Source: Symploca sp. SIO1C2 (lineage in GTDB: Bacteria; Cyanobacteriota; Cyanobacteriia; Cyanobacteriales; Coleofasciculaceae). From it: a DNA stretch of 56,736 nt. Within the stretch, counting starts at the first letter, position 1; each line of letters begins with the position of its first letter. The DNA is taken from assembly GCA_010672925.1 (NCBI GenBank), contig JAAHFP010000041.1, forward strand, positions 1 through 56,736, written 5' to 3'. Of the stretch, positions 1 to 9,205 are shown piece after piece. The translations under genes were made by a program, and so were the position numbers. Under the pieces are notes generated by a model, which did no database searches, was not told where the DNA came from, and saw only the letters and a list, made by a program, of their open reading frames with translations.

Positions 1-127
1 ACGAAGGATTCCCCATACTAGTACAAGGATTTTAAGCCCACAGATGCAACTTCCTTGCACTTTTGAAGAAAAAAATTGCTTGAAAGCATCGTCTGGCATG
101 GCTTATACACTTATACAGCAAGCCCTA
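1..127 (-). repeat. Partial copy of a ~300-bp dispersed element (inverted)
   Basis: Read on the minus strand this segment matches the first ~130 bp of the copy at 55955-56262 almost base for base, including the end AGGGCTTGCTGTATAAGTG and the stretch with a run of T before CTTCAAAAGTGCAAGG. It is cut by the window edge. The element has no coding potential that I can see and looks like a non-autonomous mobile repeat. Confidence 0.85.
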
Positions 128-130
128 CTT

Positions 131-264
131 AGATCTTGCACCAAGTCGAAAATTGACTTGTGAAGGTAGGCAATAGGCAATAGTGATAAGATTGGACGTT
201 TTCAGTACTGAAATTGATTGTTTCAGTTTCCGTTGTTCAGTATTTTTGTACTGGTGCAAGATCT
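131..264. repeat. MITE-like inverted repeat element (134 bp)
   Basis: Perfect 13-bp inverted ends, AGATCTTGCACCA at 131-143 and TGGTGCAAGATCT at 252-264. The interior is non-coding and holds a short heptamer repeat (AGGCAAT). It is flanked on both sides by the same 22-bp direct sequence, TTATACAGCAAGCCCTA followed by (C/A)TTAG, starting at about 110 and 272. No other copy was seen in the window. Confidence 0.6.
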
Positions 265-297
265 GAGTTATACAGCAAGCCCTAATTAGAAGCAATT

Positions 298-594
298 CTA
301 CACTCTAATTAATGGATACTTGCTCTTGGCAATGTAGTGTTCATCAAGAGCACGTCTGAGCATCATCTTGATCACAGCCTGACGGCTGATACCCAATTCA
401 TCTGCCATTTTGTCAAGTTCAGCAAGCATCGGCTGTGGGATGTCAAGATTAGTCTTGTTGATATTCTCTCTAGAGCGTGAGCTCATTGTACGAGGTCTTC
501 CTACCCGTGTTGTAGTAGGATCGAAATATTGATCCACAACTTCTTCACCAGCCTCAATTTTTTTTTCCAGTTCATCAGTGGAGATATTGCTCAT
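298..594 (-). CDS. BrnA/CopG-like ribbon-helix-helix antitoxin
   Basis: 98 aa. The C-terminal half (about residues 45-90: NINKTNLDIPQPMLAELD, then a helix ending ISRQAVIKMMLRRALDEH) fits a ribbon-helix-helix DNA-binding and dimerisation unit. The N-terminal 40 residues are acidic and probably disordered, as expected for an antitoxin arm. The start lies inside the 3' end of the upstream toxin gene (20-nt overlap), which implies translational coupling. In BrnTA-type modules the antitoxin both neutralises the toxin and represses the operon. Family assignment rests on partner and fold pattern; the toxin-first order matches BrnTA. Confidence 0.75.
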   Translation of the reverse strand: MSNISTDELEKKIEAGEEVVDQYFDPTTTRVGRPRTMSSRSRENINKTNLDIPQPMLAELDKMADELGISRQAVIKMMLRRALDEHYIAKSKYPLIRV

Positions 595-850
595 AGATGT
601 CTCTTTCTCTACGTGTACTTTTCCAATAGGTAACTAGCCAGATATATTCCCTTTCCTCATCGTAGCGTTCCTCATAAATCACGGAGATCAAAGTATTTCT
701 AAGATATCCAATGGCAATGAACTGCTGTGGATCATCTCTTTTCATTCGCTCGACATAATGACTAGCAAAAAGATCGGTGACTTCTTCGAGGAAGTAACCT
801 CTCTGTGTTTTAAGACCTTGGCTTTTACTGTCATCCCAGTCAAATCGCAT
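575..850 (-). CDS. BrnT-like toxin (RelE-fold ribonuclease)
   Basis: 91 aa. It opens with FDWDDSK, followed by a GYFLEEV segment and the C-terminal WKSTRRERDIYEQ, which is the usual BrnT pattern (F-x-W-D at the start, A/S-T-R-R-E-R-x-x-Y-E near the end). BrnT proteins are small RelE-fold mRNA endonucleases that arrest translation. The usual HG after the first helix is replaced by RGY, so activity is not certain. The antitoxin gene follows directly with a 20-nt overlap. The ATG at 850 is preceded by GGAAAAAAG as ribosome binding site. Confidence 0.78.
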   Translation of the reverse strand: MRFDWDDSKSQGLKTQRGYFLEEVTDLFASHYVERMKRDDPQQFIAIGYLRNTLISVIYEERYDEEREYIWLVTYWKSTRRERDIYEQYLH

Positions 851-961
851 CTTTTTTCCTATTATCTAGGAAATCATAACAAATTTGATTTTTGCTAGAC
901 AAGGGATGGAGTAGAACTCTTTGATACCAAATCACAGTTTGCTACCCCCCTCTAAAGATTC

Positions 962-2041
962 TCAAGCAGCAACAGAAGCTTGAGGACGAGCAAAAATCAT
1001 CCTTCCGGCAGAAGTTTGTAAAGCCGAGGTAACAATGACTTCTACTTCTCCACCGATGTAAGTAATTCCATCTTCTACAACTACCATCGTGCCATCATTG
1101 AGATAACCAACTCCCTGAGAAGCTTCTTTACCTTGCTTCAGAATTTTCAGTTCAAGGGTATCACCAGCTAGATAAATTGGGCGTACTGCTTGGGCAAGGT
1201 CATTAATATTGAGTACCGGAATCCCCTGTAAACTGGCAACTTTATTTAAGTTGTAGTCGTTGGTCATTAGAGTACCATTGATTTCCAGGGCAAAACGGAC
1301 TAATTTGGTATCTACTGTGGCATTATCTTCGTAATCAGCGGGGTGAATTACAACCCTGTCTGGAAAAGCTTCTTGCATTCGGTTGAGGATATCCAAACCT
1401 CGTCGTCCCCGAATACGCTTTTGATCATTGGCAGCATCCGCCAGTAACTGTAACTCTTGTAAGACGAACTGGGATACCAATATTTGTCCTTCAACAAAAC
1501 CAGTATTGAGCAATTCTTCAATGCGACCATCAATGATCGAGCTAGTATCCAAAATTTTACTCGAAGCTTGCTTGAGAGTACCTTCCCCTACCAACATAGT
1601 TTCCACACTGTTGGGGTTAATCAGCCGTAAGAAAGTTCCACCGTGGGTATCTGCCAAACTAACCCCAAGAAAGGCAAACATCACACTGCCCAAAATGGCT
1701 GTCAAAGGTTTGATAAAGGCAAACTCTCCAGGAATCGGCAGCAAGAAAATCGGTGCCAGCATTAAGTTAGCCAAAAGCAATCCAATGATCAAGCCAACTG
1801 CCCTGGTCAAAGTCACCTCAATAGGGGTTTTGCGAACTTGAGCTTCTACACGACGATAGGTAGTCTGTACGGTTAAACCTATCGCTAAGCCAATAATGGC
1901 AGCAAAACTTGCAGTGATCCAGCGCACAGCTTCCAAATTAGTGATCTGAGCTTGCACATTGATGGGCAGTAATTCAACACTGCTAAAACCAACTCCTGCC
2001 GCTGCTATGATGAAAATGAAAATGATGATGAAGTCCAGCAT
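962..2041 (-). CDS. PIN/TRAM domain membrane protein (YacL-type)
   Basis: 359 aa, complete. About four hydrophobic segments occupy residues 1-130. They are followed by a PIN nuclease domain (about 160-285) with the first acidic motif ILDTSSIIDGRI near residue 164, a conserved glutamate in FVLQELQ and the late acidic motif TNDYNLN. A TRAM RNA-binding domain forms the C-terminus (about 290-350). This is the conserved cyanobacterial and Gram-positive YacL architecture: a membrane-tethered putative RNase whose substrate is not established. It is divergent from hemW, with a shared short intergenic region made mostly of TTTTAGAT repeats. Confidence 0.9.
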   Translation of the reverse strand: MLDFIIIFIFIIAAAGVGFSSVELLPINVQAQITNLEAVRWITASFAAIIGLAIGLTVQTTYRRVEAQVRKTPIEVTLTRAVGLIIGLLLANLMLAPIFLLPIPGEFAFIKPLTAILGSVMFAFLGVSLADTHGGTFLRLINPNSVETMLVGEGTLKQASSKILDTSSIIDGRIEELLNTGFVEGQILVSQFVLQELQLLADAANDQKRIRGRRGLDILNRMQEAFPDRVVIHPADYEDNATVDTKLVRFALEINGTLMTNDYNLNKVASLQGIPVLNINDLAQAVRPIYLAGDTLELKILKQGKEASQGVGYLNDGTMVVVEDGITYIGGEVEVIVTSALQTSAGRMIFARPQASVAA

Positions 2042-2101
2042 TGTTAGATTTTAGATTTTAGATTTTAGGTTTTAGATTTTAGGTTTTAGATTACAGGTTA
2101 C
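2042..2101. repeat. Short tandem repeat (GATTTTAG/GGTTTTAG)
   Basis: Five to six imperfect copies of an 8-mer of the type TTAGATTT/TTAGGTTT fill the space between two divergent genes. No convincing promoter boxes are left in it. Confidence 0.7.
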
Positions 2102-2127
2102 AGTATTTACATTAAAGTAGAAACAAA

Positions 2128-3393
2128 GTGTTAAATTTACTAAAGAATTCTGAAAAATTTAATAGTTTTATAACTCCTCGTTCTGCTTATATTCATATTC
2201 CCTTCTGCCGACGCCGCTGCTTCTACTGCGATTTTCCCATTTCCGTAGTAGGAGACCAAGCAACTGGCAGTACCTCCGGCATGATTAAGCAATATGTCGA
2301 AGTATTGTCTCAAGAAATTACTACTACACCAGCATTAGGAAGTCCTTTAGAAACAATTTTTTTTGGAGGTGGCACACCTTCTCTACTGGCGGTCGAACAA
2401 TTAGAACAGATCTTAAAACAACTGGAGCAACAGTTTGGTATTGCTGCTGATGCAGAAATTTCTATGGAAATGGATCCAGGAACCTTCAGCCGGGAGCAAT
2501 TAAAGGGATACCAGAATGCTGGAGTAACCCGAGTCAGCTTAGGGGTTCAAGCATTTCAAGATGAACTGCTAAGGGTTTGTGGGCGATCGCATAACCTTAA
2601 TGATATCTTTGCAGCAGTTGACTTACTACGCCAAGTAGAGTTTCCCGACTTTAGCCTAGATCTGATTTCTGGATTACCTCATCAAACTCTAAAACAGTGG
2701 GAGGAATCCTTAGAAGCAGCTATTGACATAAGTCCTAACCATATTTCCAGCTATGACTTGATTGTGGAATCTGTAACGGCTTTTGGACGTCGGTACTCTC
2801 CAGGGACAAAACCCTTACCAACGGATGAAACTGCTGCCCAAATGTACCGCAGAGCTCAACAAATTCTCACCAGCGCTGGTTATGATCATTATGAGATTTC
2901 CAACTATGCCTTGCCTTCCCATCAATGCCGTCATAATCGAGTTTATTGGGAAAACCGTCCCTTTTACGGCTTTGGGATGGGGGCAGCTAGTTATGTTCAA
3001 GGGTATAGGTTCACTAGACCCCGCACTAGGAAAGAGTATTATCTTTGGGTCAAAAAGCTGATGGAGGCAGATGGTATCTTAGATTGTCCACATACTCCAG
3101 CAGAGGATATTTTATTAGAAACCCTGATGTTAGGACTGCGGTTAGCAGAGGGTCTGAATCTATCCATCCTCACTCGGCAGTTTGGAGAAGCAACCCTAGA
3201 AAAAATTTGGGCTTGTTTACAGCCTCACTACCGTCATGGCTGGGTAGAAGTTTTAGATACAGAAGGACAACCGGTTAAGCTGCAAGAGGCTTCCCGGCTA
3301 CCGATAACTGGTAAGTTAAAGCTAACGGATCCCGAAGGGTTTTTGTTTTCCAACACAGTGTTGGCTGATTTGTTTGCAGAGCAAATTGTTTAG
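2128..3393 (+). CDS. hemW: HemW-type radical SAM heme chaperone
   Basis: 421 aa from a GTG start. Near the N-terminus is IHIPFCRRRCFYCDF: three cysteines (27, 31, 34) in C-x3-C-x2-C binding the 4Fe-4S cluster and SAM. The fourth cysteine that marks true oxygen-independent coproporphyrinogen oxidase HemN is an aspartate here, so HemW (heme-binding, heme-delivery protein) is the better call. FFGGGTPSLL is the SAM-binding glycine motif, and the C-terminal HemN-like domain (about 310-400) is present. Databases often label this protein as coproporphyrinogen oxidase. It stands alone; the next gene is on the opposite strand. Confidence 0.92.
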   Translation: MLNLLKNSEKFNSFITPRSAYIHIPFCRRRCFYCDFPISVVGDQATGSTSGMIKQYVEVLSQEITTTPALGSPLETIFFGGGTPSLLAVEQLEQILKQLEQQFGIAADAEISMEMDPGTFSREQLKGYQNAGVTRVSLGVQAFQDELLRVCGRSHNLNDIFAAVDLLRQVEFPDFSLDLISGLPHQTLKQWEESLEAAIDISPNHISSYDLIVESVTAFGRRYSPGTKPLPTDETAAQMYRRAQQILTSAGYDHYEISNYALPSHQCRHNRVYWENRPFYGFGMGAASYVQGYRFTRPRTRKEYYLWVKKLMEADGILDCPHTPAEDILLETLMLGLRLAEGLNLSILTRQFGEATLEKIWACLQPHYRHGWVEVLDTEGQPVKLQEASRLPITGKLKLTDPEGFLFSNTVLADLFAEQIV

Positions 3394-3582
3394 AATTGGG
3401 AATTGGGAATTGGGAAAAAATTCAGTATATTTGTAGGGGCGGGTTTAGGGTCACCGTTAATACATTTGGCGATAGCTTTTGTACAAAACCCGCCCAATCG
3501 ATAACCTAGGGATTAGGTGATTCCCTCCTACTCTTGTTTCTGGCTTCTTTTTGGACTGAAGTCCTACTACAAACTCTACCAC
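3394..3582. repeat. Inter-gene repeats with 10-bp inverted pair
   Basis: Between two convergent genes. It contains a GAATTGG heptamer array (3394-3416) and an element with GGGCGGGTTT at 3437-3446 pairing with AAACCCGCCC at 3486-3495. It also holds one copy (3544-3570) of a 27-bp repeat, CTTCTTTTTGGACTGAAGTCC plus CTACTAC, that recurs at 38323-38349 and 47921-47947. The hairpins could serve as a bidirectional terminator. Confidence 0.7.
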
Positions 3583-5790
3583 CTACTTCAAAGCATCTTT
3601 CGAGTTTAAGTCTAAAGGCAAGCTGATTTCAATAGTAGTCCCCTTACCTTTCCCTTCACTAGATAAGGTAATGTTACCCCCCATCATTTCTATCAAACTT
3701 CGGGAAATAGCTAAACCAAGACCTGTCCCACCTCGCTTGCGGGTGCTTGAACCATCTACCATAACAAAGGGACGGAATAATTTTTTTTGCTGCTCTAAAT
3801 CAATACCAATTCCTGTATCTTTAACTGTGACAATAACGAATTCATTAGTTAATAAGCTCTTGGTTTGAATCTTTAGATCAGTTACTTTTTCAGCAGCAAC
3901 TTCTTTTGGTAAATTCCCTTTTGCTGGTTCGATCCTAGTTTTTATCGTTATACTCCCAGAATCAGTAAACTTGACGGCATTGCCGACCACATTCAGCAAT
4001 ACCTGCTTGAATTTAGCGGGATCTGCGCGTACAGGAATCTCTTCGTATAGATCAGAGGTATTAAACTCTAAGCCTTGTTGTTGAATAGCCAAAGCTTGTA
4101 AATTAATTACTTCATTGAGTAGCTTGCGCAAGTTTACGGGTTCCATTTCCACCGACAGCTTACCCGCTTCAATTTTGGCAAGATCCAAAACGTCATTAAT
4201 AATGCCTAACAGGTGAATTGCTGCATCGTCAGCCCGCTGTAAAAAATCCTGTTCTTCTTCTCGATCATCACAAAATCCATCTTTTACCAGTCGCAGGCAG
4301 CCAATAATACCATTAAGTGGAGTTCTCAGTTCATGGGAGGTATTGGCAAGAAATTCATTTTTGAGCTGATTAGCGGTTTGCGCTTCTTTCCAGGCAGTTT
4401 CTAGCTCTTCTGCCCAATCTCTCATACGCTGAATCATCCCATCTAAAGCTTCAGATAGTTGATTAAATTCCCGAATTTTGAAGTTTTGAGGAATTTTATC
4501 TGTCGGGTGCAGTTGAGATTCATTGAGAGCTTCATTCAGGGCATAGTCTCTCAGCTTCTCTACAGGACGTGCTAAGTCACGAGCAACATAAAGAATAACT
4601 AAAAAGTTAGCTATAATTAAACCACAGGTTAGGTATAAAAGAATTTGCTTAATACCTTTAAGGCCAACCAGAGCCCTATCCAAAGGAGTAACAGCTAAAA
4701 CAATCCACTTTTGCTCCAGTCTCGCAGTCAGTGGATTATCAATGGCAGTATACCCAGCCAGTAACTCCACTTTTCTTGTGTTACCGGAAAATATTTCTTG
4801 GGGATTGAGCCGACCATCTATTACCCTGGTTAGGTCATTTTTAAACCATTGTGAAATTGATTGTACTTTTTTTTCTTGCCAAAAAAACAGATGTTCTGAA
4901 CCTGGTGAACTAGTGATCGCTCTATTGAGCAAATTACTGATTTGTTGCTTTCCGTCTGCTTCTTGCCCAAAAAAGCTTCCTACTTGGGATGAATCAGGAT
5001 GAGAAAGAATAATTCCTTCTTGGTCTATTACCACCGTATAGCCAGAAATATTAGTTCGCCGTGATCGTTCTTGCTGTAGAAGTCTTGTCTGGATAGTTAA
5101 AACAGATTCGAGTTGACCGTTAGAGTTATATACTGGTGCACTCAGTAGTAATTGGAGTTGATTGGTAGGGTTATTTTGCTCGACATTATCACCTTTGGTG
5201 ATTAACCCTCTTTCTTCTTCTGGAGAGTTATACAGAGGAGAACGTCCACCGAATGCTGTTGTTTTTGCTTCTTCAAATATGGGAACCGTTACATAAATCT
5301 TAGAACTATCAAGCAGCAGTTCGGATTGTTGCTTCGGCCAAAAATTTGTTGGAACTCTGTGCTGTAATTGATTGGGGCAGGAACTGATGGGGTCAGCAAG
5401 GCGCGGCGCCGTAGCATTTTTCTCTAACGCTGTGGGCTCATCCTCCTCTGGTTTAGGTAGGAGGTAACGCAACTGTACGCACTGAATCTGAGTTGGTAAT
5501 TGTTGGGCAAGATAGTCAATAAATCGTTGCTCAACTTCTGGTGAATTGGACTGCAAAGCTACACTGTTACTGGCATTCATCAAGTTGGCTTGTAGTAGAG
5601 CAATCTCTTTTTGGAGATCCTTCCCTTTGATGACAGCGCTTTCCGTAATTTTGTGGCGGGCAGTTTCCAAAAGTGCTGAGCGTGTTTTTCTATAGGTCAC
5701 AAACACTCCTGCTAATAACACTGGTACACTTAGCAGCAACAAGCGTGATAGCAGAATGCGACGAAACGAAGATTGACCTGGCTTAGCCAT
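3583..5790 (-). CDS. Membrane sensor histidine kinase
   Basis: 735 aa. A first membrane helix (about 13-30) and a second (about 380-403) flank a ~350-residue extracytoplasmic sensor region that fits a double-Cache-like fold (motif NISGYTVVIDQEGIILSHPD). A HAMP linker follows (about 405-460), then HisKA with the phospho-accepting His486 in TSHELRTPLNG. The HATPase domain carries the N box (NVVGNAVKFT), G1 (DTGIGI) and G2 (GGTGLGLAIS). There is no receiver domain and no response regulator nearby, so it is an orphan kinase whose ligand is unknown. The ATG at 5790 is the only sensible start before the first helix. Confidence 0.93.
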   Translation of the reverse strand: MAKPGQSSFRRILLSRLLLLSVPVLLAGVFVTYRKTRSALLETARHKITESAVIKGKDLQKEIALLQANLMNASNSVALQSNSPEVEQRFIDYLAQQLPTQIQCVQLRYLLPKPEEDEPTALEKNATAPRLADPISSCPNQLQHRVPTNFWPKQQSELLLDSSKIYVTVPIFEEAKTTAFGGRSPLYNSPEEERGLITKGDNVEQNNPTNQLQLLLSAPVYNSNGQLESVLTIQTRLLQQERSRRTNISGYTVVIDQEGIILSHPDSSQVGSFFGQEADGKQQISNLLNRAITSSPGSEHLFFWQEKKVQSISQWFKNDLTRVIDGRLNPQEIFSGNTRKVELLAGYTAIDNPLTARLEQKWIVLAVTPLDRALVGLKGIKQILLYLTCGLIIANFLVILYVARDLARPVEKLRDYALNEALNESQLHPTDKIPQNFKIREFNQLSEALDGMIQRMRDWAEELETAWKEAQTANQLKNEFLANTSHELRTPLNGIIGCLRLVKDGFCDDREEEQDFLQRADDAAIHLLGIINDVLDLAKIEAGKLSVEMEPVNLRKLLNEVINLQALAIQQQGLEFNTSDLYEEIPVRADPAKFKQVLLNVVGNAVKFTDSGSITIKTRIEPAKGNLPKEVAAEKVTDLKIQTKSLLTNEFVIVTVKDTGIGIDLEQQKKLFRPFVMVDGSSTRKRGGTGLGLAISRSLIEMMGGNITLSSEGKGKGTTIEISLPLDLNSKDALK

Positions 5791-6225
5791 AAGAGGTTTC
5801 TCGGATTAAAGTGGAAAACCTAACAGCAACAATTAATACAGTAGACGAATTACTCACCCTAGGATTGAGTTAAGGATAAACTAATTCTGGTTTTGGACTC
5901 ATCAGCCAACTAAAATTATTGGCTCCCTGGTTCTTTCGTTGAGGGGAGATTATCTAGGATGATCTTTATGTTAGGTAGGTTACTCCTCATGATCTATCCT
6001 AAAACGGTTGGTAACTTCCTTGCATCTCATCAGCTCTGCTTGTCTTTAACATAAAACCTACTCAAAGCTACTTACCTATTTACCCTTAATATTGTAGCAA
6101 TAATTGAAAAGTAGGCAGGGTGTGGGGTTTAGGGTGTAGGGAAAAATCGAGGCTCCTCACCTGAGCAACTCAGACGTATTGCCTGGGGGCAGGTTAAGCT
6201 AAGAAAAGTTTTGAGTTTTTCTCCT
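5791..6225. other. Intergenic region between divergent genes
   Basis: No gene seen. It must hold the promoters of the kinase (minus) and the acyltransferase gene (plus). A 6-bp stem, AGCCAA/TTGGCT, lies at about 5911-5931, and a looser inverted pair (TAGGATGATC / GATCTATCC) at about 5954-6000. A GTGTGGGGTTTAGGGTGTAGGG stretch at about 6120 is low-complexity. No promoter box can be named with confidence. Confidence 0.5.
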
Positions 6226-7419
6226 ATGGTTCAACAACCCCAGCTTGGGTACTCTATTACCTGGGTCAACCGAATAGCTGAAATTCCTCAGGCAGCTTGG
6301 GACACCCTTGCTTTGCCACTAAAAACCCCTTTTCTGGAATGGGAGTGGTTGAACAATATTGAAACTTCTGGTAGCGCTACTCCTAGGACTGGTTGGTTGC
6401 CTAATCACTTGACCGTATGGCGAGATAGACAGCTAATTGCGGCTGCTCCTCTCTATGTGAAGGGTCACAGTTACGGAGAATTCGTCTTTGACTACCAGTG
6501 GGCTGATTTATCCTATCAGTTAGGTATTCAATACTATCCCAAGCTGTTGGGGATGACGCCATTTACACCGGCTACGGGCTACCGGTTCTTAATCGCACCA
6601 GGAGAAGATGAGAACGAGTTGACAGAACTCATGGTAAATGCGATTGACCATTTTTGCGATCGCAACCATCTTAGTGGCTGCCACTTCCTATTTGTTGATC
6701 CGGAATGGCAGCCAATTATTGAACGCCAGGGTTTTATCAGCTGGATGCATCACAGTTACATTTGGCAAAACAAAGGCTTTTCTAGTTTTGATGACTACCT
6801 GAGTGCCTTCAATGCTAATCAGCGCCGCAATATCAAACGGGAGCGTAAAGCGGTTTATAATGCTAAGCTGCGCCTCGAAACCCTCACCGGTGATGCCATA
6901 CCTCAATCCTTGTTTCCTTTAATTTACAGCTTTTATAGCAGCACCTGCGATAAATTTTGGGGAGGGAGTAAATATCTCACCCGCCAGTTTTTTGAGCAGT
7001 TGTTCCCCAACTACTGCCATCGGGTGCTGTTGGTTGCTGCCTATCAGGAGGAAGATGACCAGTCTCCAGTGGGAATGTCCTTTTGTCTTTATAAGGGTGA
7101 GCAGCTTTATGGGCGCTATTGGGGTTGTTTTGAGGAGTTCGATTGCCTGCATTTTGATGCTTGCTATTACACACCGATTGAATGGTGCATTGCCCAGGGT
7201 ATTCAGACGTTTGACCCTGGGGCTGGCGGGCGTCATAAAAAACGTCGCGGCTTCCCCGCAACCCCCAATCACAGTCTTCATCGGTTTTATCATCGTCGTC
7301 TTACCCATATTTTTAGTCGCTATATTACTGAGGTAAACGAAATGGAAATAGAAGAAATTGAGGCGATTAACCAGGATTTACCTTTTAACAAACGGAAGAT
7401 AGATATTTGCCTTGAGTAG
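6226..7419 (+). CDS. FemAB/GNAT-like acyltransferase (peptidogalycan biosynthesis family)
   Basis: 397 aa from the ATG at 6226 (a TTG 15 nt upstream would add five residues; neither has a strong ribosome binding site). The sequence fits the FemAB_like family formerly DUF482: an N-terminal half with WEWLNNIE, a central NQRRNIKRERKAV basic motif, and the C-terminal FDPGAGGRHKKRRGF, which is highly typical of the family. These proteins have two GNAT folds and are thought to transfer an acyl or aminoacyl group in envelope metabolism; the substrate is not known. It precedes malQ by 77 nt on the same strand, possibly co-transcribed. Confidence 0.88.
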   Translation: MVQQPQLGYSITWVNRIAEIPQAAWDTLALPLKTPFLEWEWLNNIETSGSATPRTGWLPNHLTVWRDRQLIAAAPLYVKGHSYGEFVFDYQWADLSYQLGIQYYPKLLGMTPFTPATGYRFLIAPGEDENELTELMVNAIDHFCDRNHLSGCHFLFVDPEWQPIIERQGFISWMHHSYIWQNKGFSSFDDYLSAFNANQRRNIKRERKAVYNAKLRLETLTGDAIPQSLFPLIYSFYSSTCDKFWGGSKYLTRQFFEQLFPNYCHRVLLVAAYQEEDDQSPVGMSFCLYKGEQLYGRYWGCFEEFDCLHFDACYYTPIEWCIAQGIQTFDPGAGGRHKKRRGFPATPNHSLHRFYHRRLTHIFSRYITEVNEMEIEEIEAINQDLPFNKRKIDICLE

Positions 7420-7496
7420 TTTTGTGTTCTTCTTTATATTCCAGATAAGATGGTAAACGGCTTGCATTGATCACGTACTTTCTGAGGTTACCAGCC

Positions 7497-9023
7497 ATGC
7501 CTTTTCCCCGTGCCAGTGGCATTCTACTACATCCCACCAGCCTGCCGAGTCGCTATGGAATTGGTGATCTTGGTTTAGAAGCTTACCAATTTGTGGATTT
7601 CCTGGCTCGCAGTGCTCAACAATTGTGGCAAATTTTGCCCCTAGGCCCCACAGGTTTTGGTAACTCCCCTTATATGAGCTTCTCTGCTATGGCAGGTAAT
7701 CCCTTGCTAATTAGCCCAGATTTGCTCAAAGAAAACGGCTTCTTGAGTGAAGCTGACCTTTGTGAAGTACCAGACTTTCCGTTGGATCAGGTAGATTTTG
7801 ATCCGGTGATTGAATGGAAAATGCCTCTATTGCGGCAAGCTTGCTCTAACTTTACTCAGAAAGCTAGTACAATTCAGAAAAAAGAGTTTGAGAGCTTCTG
7901 TAACAGTAAAGGCTGGCTGGATGACTATGCTCTGTTTATGGCTTTGCTGGAGGTTCGGGAAGAACCGGTTTGGACTCAATGGCCCGATGAGCTACGTCAA
8001 CGAAAGCCAGAGGCTCTGGAGAAGTGGCGTTGTGAGTTGAAAGAGGAAATCTTCTTTCAAAAATTTCTTCAATTTGAATTTTTCCGGCAGTGGTCTGAGC
8101 TAAAAAAGTATACTAATGCTAAACATATTCAGATTATCGGCGATATACCTATTTATGTCTCCCACAATAGTGCGGATGTTTGGGCACACCCAGAACAGTT
8201 TAAACTAGTACCTGAAACTGGCGAGCCAATTGATGTAGCAGGAGTACCCCCAGATTATTTTTCTGAAACTGGTCAGCTCTGGGGCAACCCCCTCTATAAT
8301 TGGGAACACTTAGAATCGACGAATTTTGTCTGGTGGGTGGAACGAGTCCGTGGTCTTTTAGCCTATGTAGATTTAATTCGCATTGACCATTTCCGAGGCT
8401 TAGAGTCTTTTTGGTCTGTTCCTGCTGAAGAGGAAACGGCAATTAATGGAGAATGGGTGAAAGCACCAGGTAAGGCTCTGTTTAATACTATTCTGCAGGA
8501 ATTGGGCAATTTACCCATCATGGCAGAGGATCTAGGAGATATCGATCAAGCGGTAATTGATCTCAGAGACCATTTTAGTTTTCCTGGCATGAATATTCTG
8601 CACTTCGCCTTTGGCAGTGATGCCAATAATCCCTACTTACCGTTTAATGTGGTTCCTAACAGCGTTATTTACAGTGGAACTCACGACAATAATACAACAG
8701 TGGGTTGGTATTATGAGGACACTTCTGATTATGAGAGCGATCGCGTGCAACAGTATCTCGGCGGTATAGGGCTTCATGGCATCGCTTGGGATATCATCCG
8801 TCTCACTTTGAGTTCCGTTGCTAATCAAGCAATTATTCCTCTCCAAGATGTTTTCAGTCTCGGCGCTAATGCTCGCATGAATATTCCTGGTACAGCTGAG
8901 AGTAACTGGGATTGGCGCTACCGAGGTGAAGCTTTAACCCAAGAATATAGTGATCGTCTTAAAGAGATGGTCATGATTTATGGTCGTTATCATGTCTCAG
9001 AACCTGACGAAGTGGAAAGCTAG
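7497..9023 (+). CDS. malQ: 4-alpha-glucanotransferase MalQ
   Basis: 508 aa from the ATG at 7497; an in-frame TTG 30 nt upstream is less likely because the family begins MPFPRASGILLHPTSLPS as here. GH77 catalytic motifs are present: the nucleophile Asp in LIRIDHFRG, the acid/base Glu in AEDLGDI and the transition-state Asp in GTHDNNTT. The enzyme transfers alpha-1,4-glucan segments between maltooligosaccharides in glycogen turnover in the cytosol. The length is normal for the short bacterial/plant-type amylomaltase. The gene is followed by a tandem-repeat array and a MITE-like element. Confidence 0.96.
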   Translation: MPFPRASGILLHPTSLPSRYGIGDLGLEAYQFVDFLARSAQQLWQILPLGPTGFGNSPYMSFSAMAGNPLLISPDLLKENGFLSEADLCEVPDFPLDQVDFDPVIEWKMPLLRQACSNFTQKASTIQKKEFESFCNSKGWLDDYALFMALLEVREEPVWTQWPDELRQRKPEALEKWRCELKEEIFFQKFLQFEFFRQWSELKKYTNAKHIQIIGDIPIYVSHNSADVWAHPEQFKLVPETGEPIDVAGVPPDYFSETGQLWGNPLYNWEHLESTNFVWWVERVRGLLAYVDLIRIDHFRGLESFWSVPAEEETAINGEWVKAPGKALFNTILQELGNLPIMAEDLGDIDQAVIDLRDHFSFPGMNILHFAFGSDANNPYLPFNVVPNSVIYSGTHDNNTTVGWYYEDTSDYESDRVQQYLGGIGLHGIAWDIIRLTLSSVANQAIIPLQDVFSLGANARMNIPGTAESNWDWRYRGEALTQEYSDRLKEMVMIYGRYHVSEPDEVES

Positions 9024-9059
9024 GTGTTAGGTGGTAGGTGGTAGGTGTTAGGTGTTAGG
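9024..9059. repeat. Heptanucleotide tandem repeat (TTAGGTG), left part
   Basis: Imperfect copies of the 7-mer TTAGGTG/GTAGGTG directly after malQ. The same array resumes at 9206-9241 after a 146-bp inverted-repeat element. Confidence 0.85.
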
Positions 9060-9205
9060 CATTGGTGACAAGTTAAAAGGTTGTGCGTTTTGTCAAGTAC
9101 TATATGTAGTGTTTGATAACTCAAAAAACACTATATTCCCAATTCGACCTTCTCCATTCTCCATTCCCTTGACAACGGCATTTTTGCCTTAACTTGTCAC
9201 CAATG
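9060..9205. repeat. MITE-like element with 17-bp perfect terminal inverted repeats
   Basis: Ends CATTGGTGACAAGTTAA (9060-9076) and its exact reverse complement (9189-9205). A second internal pairing exists between GTAGTGTT near 9107 and AACACTAT near 9127. It sits inside a TTAGGTG heptamer array that continues on both sides. No open frame of note. It is probably a non-autonomous insertion; no transposase for it is visible in the window. Confidence 0.75.

Noticed and set aside
2128-3393. Oxygen-independent coproporphyrinogen oxidase HemN
   Set aside because: The fourth cysteine of the HemN CxxxCxxCxC motif is missing; HemW fits better.
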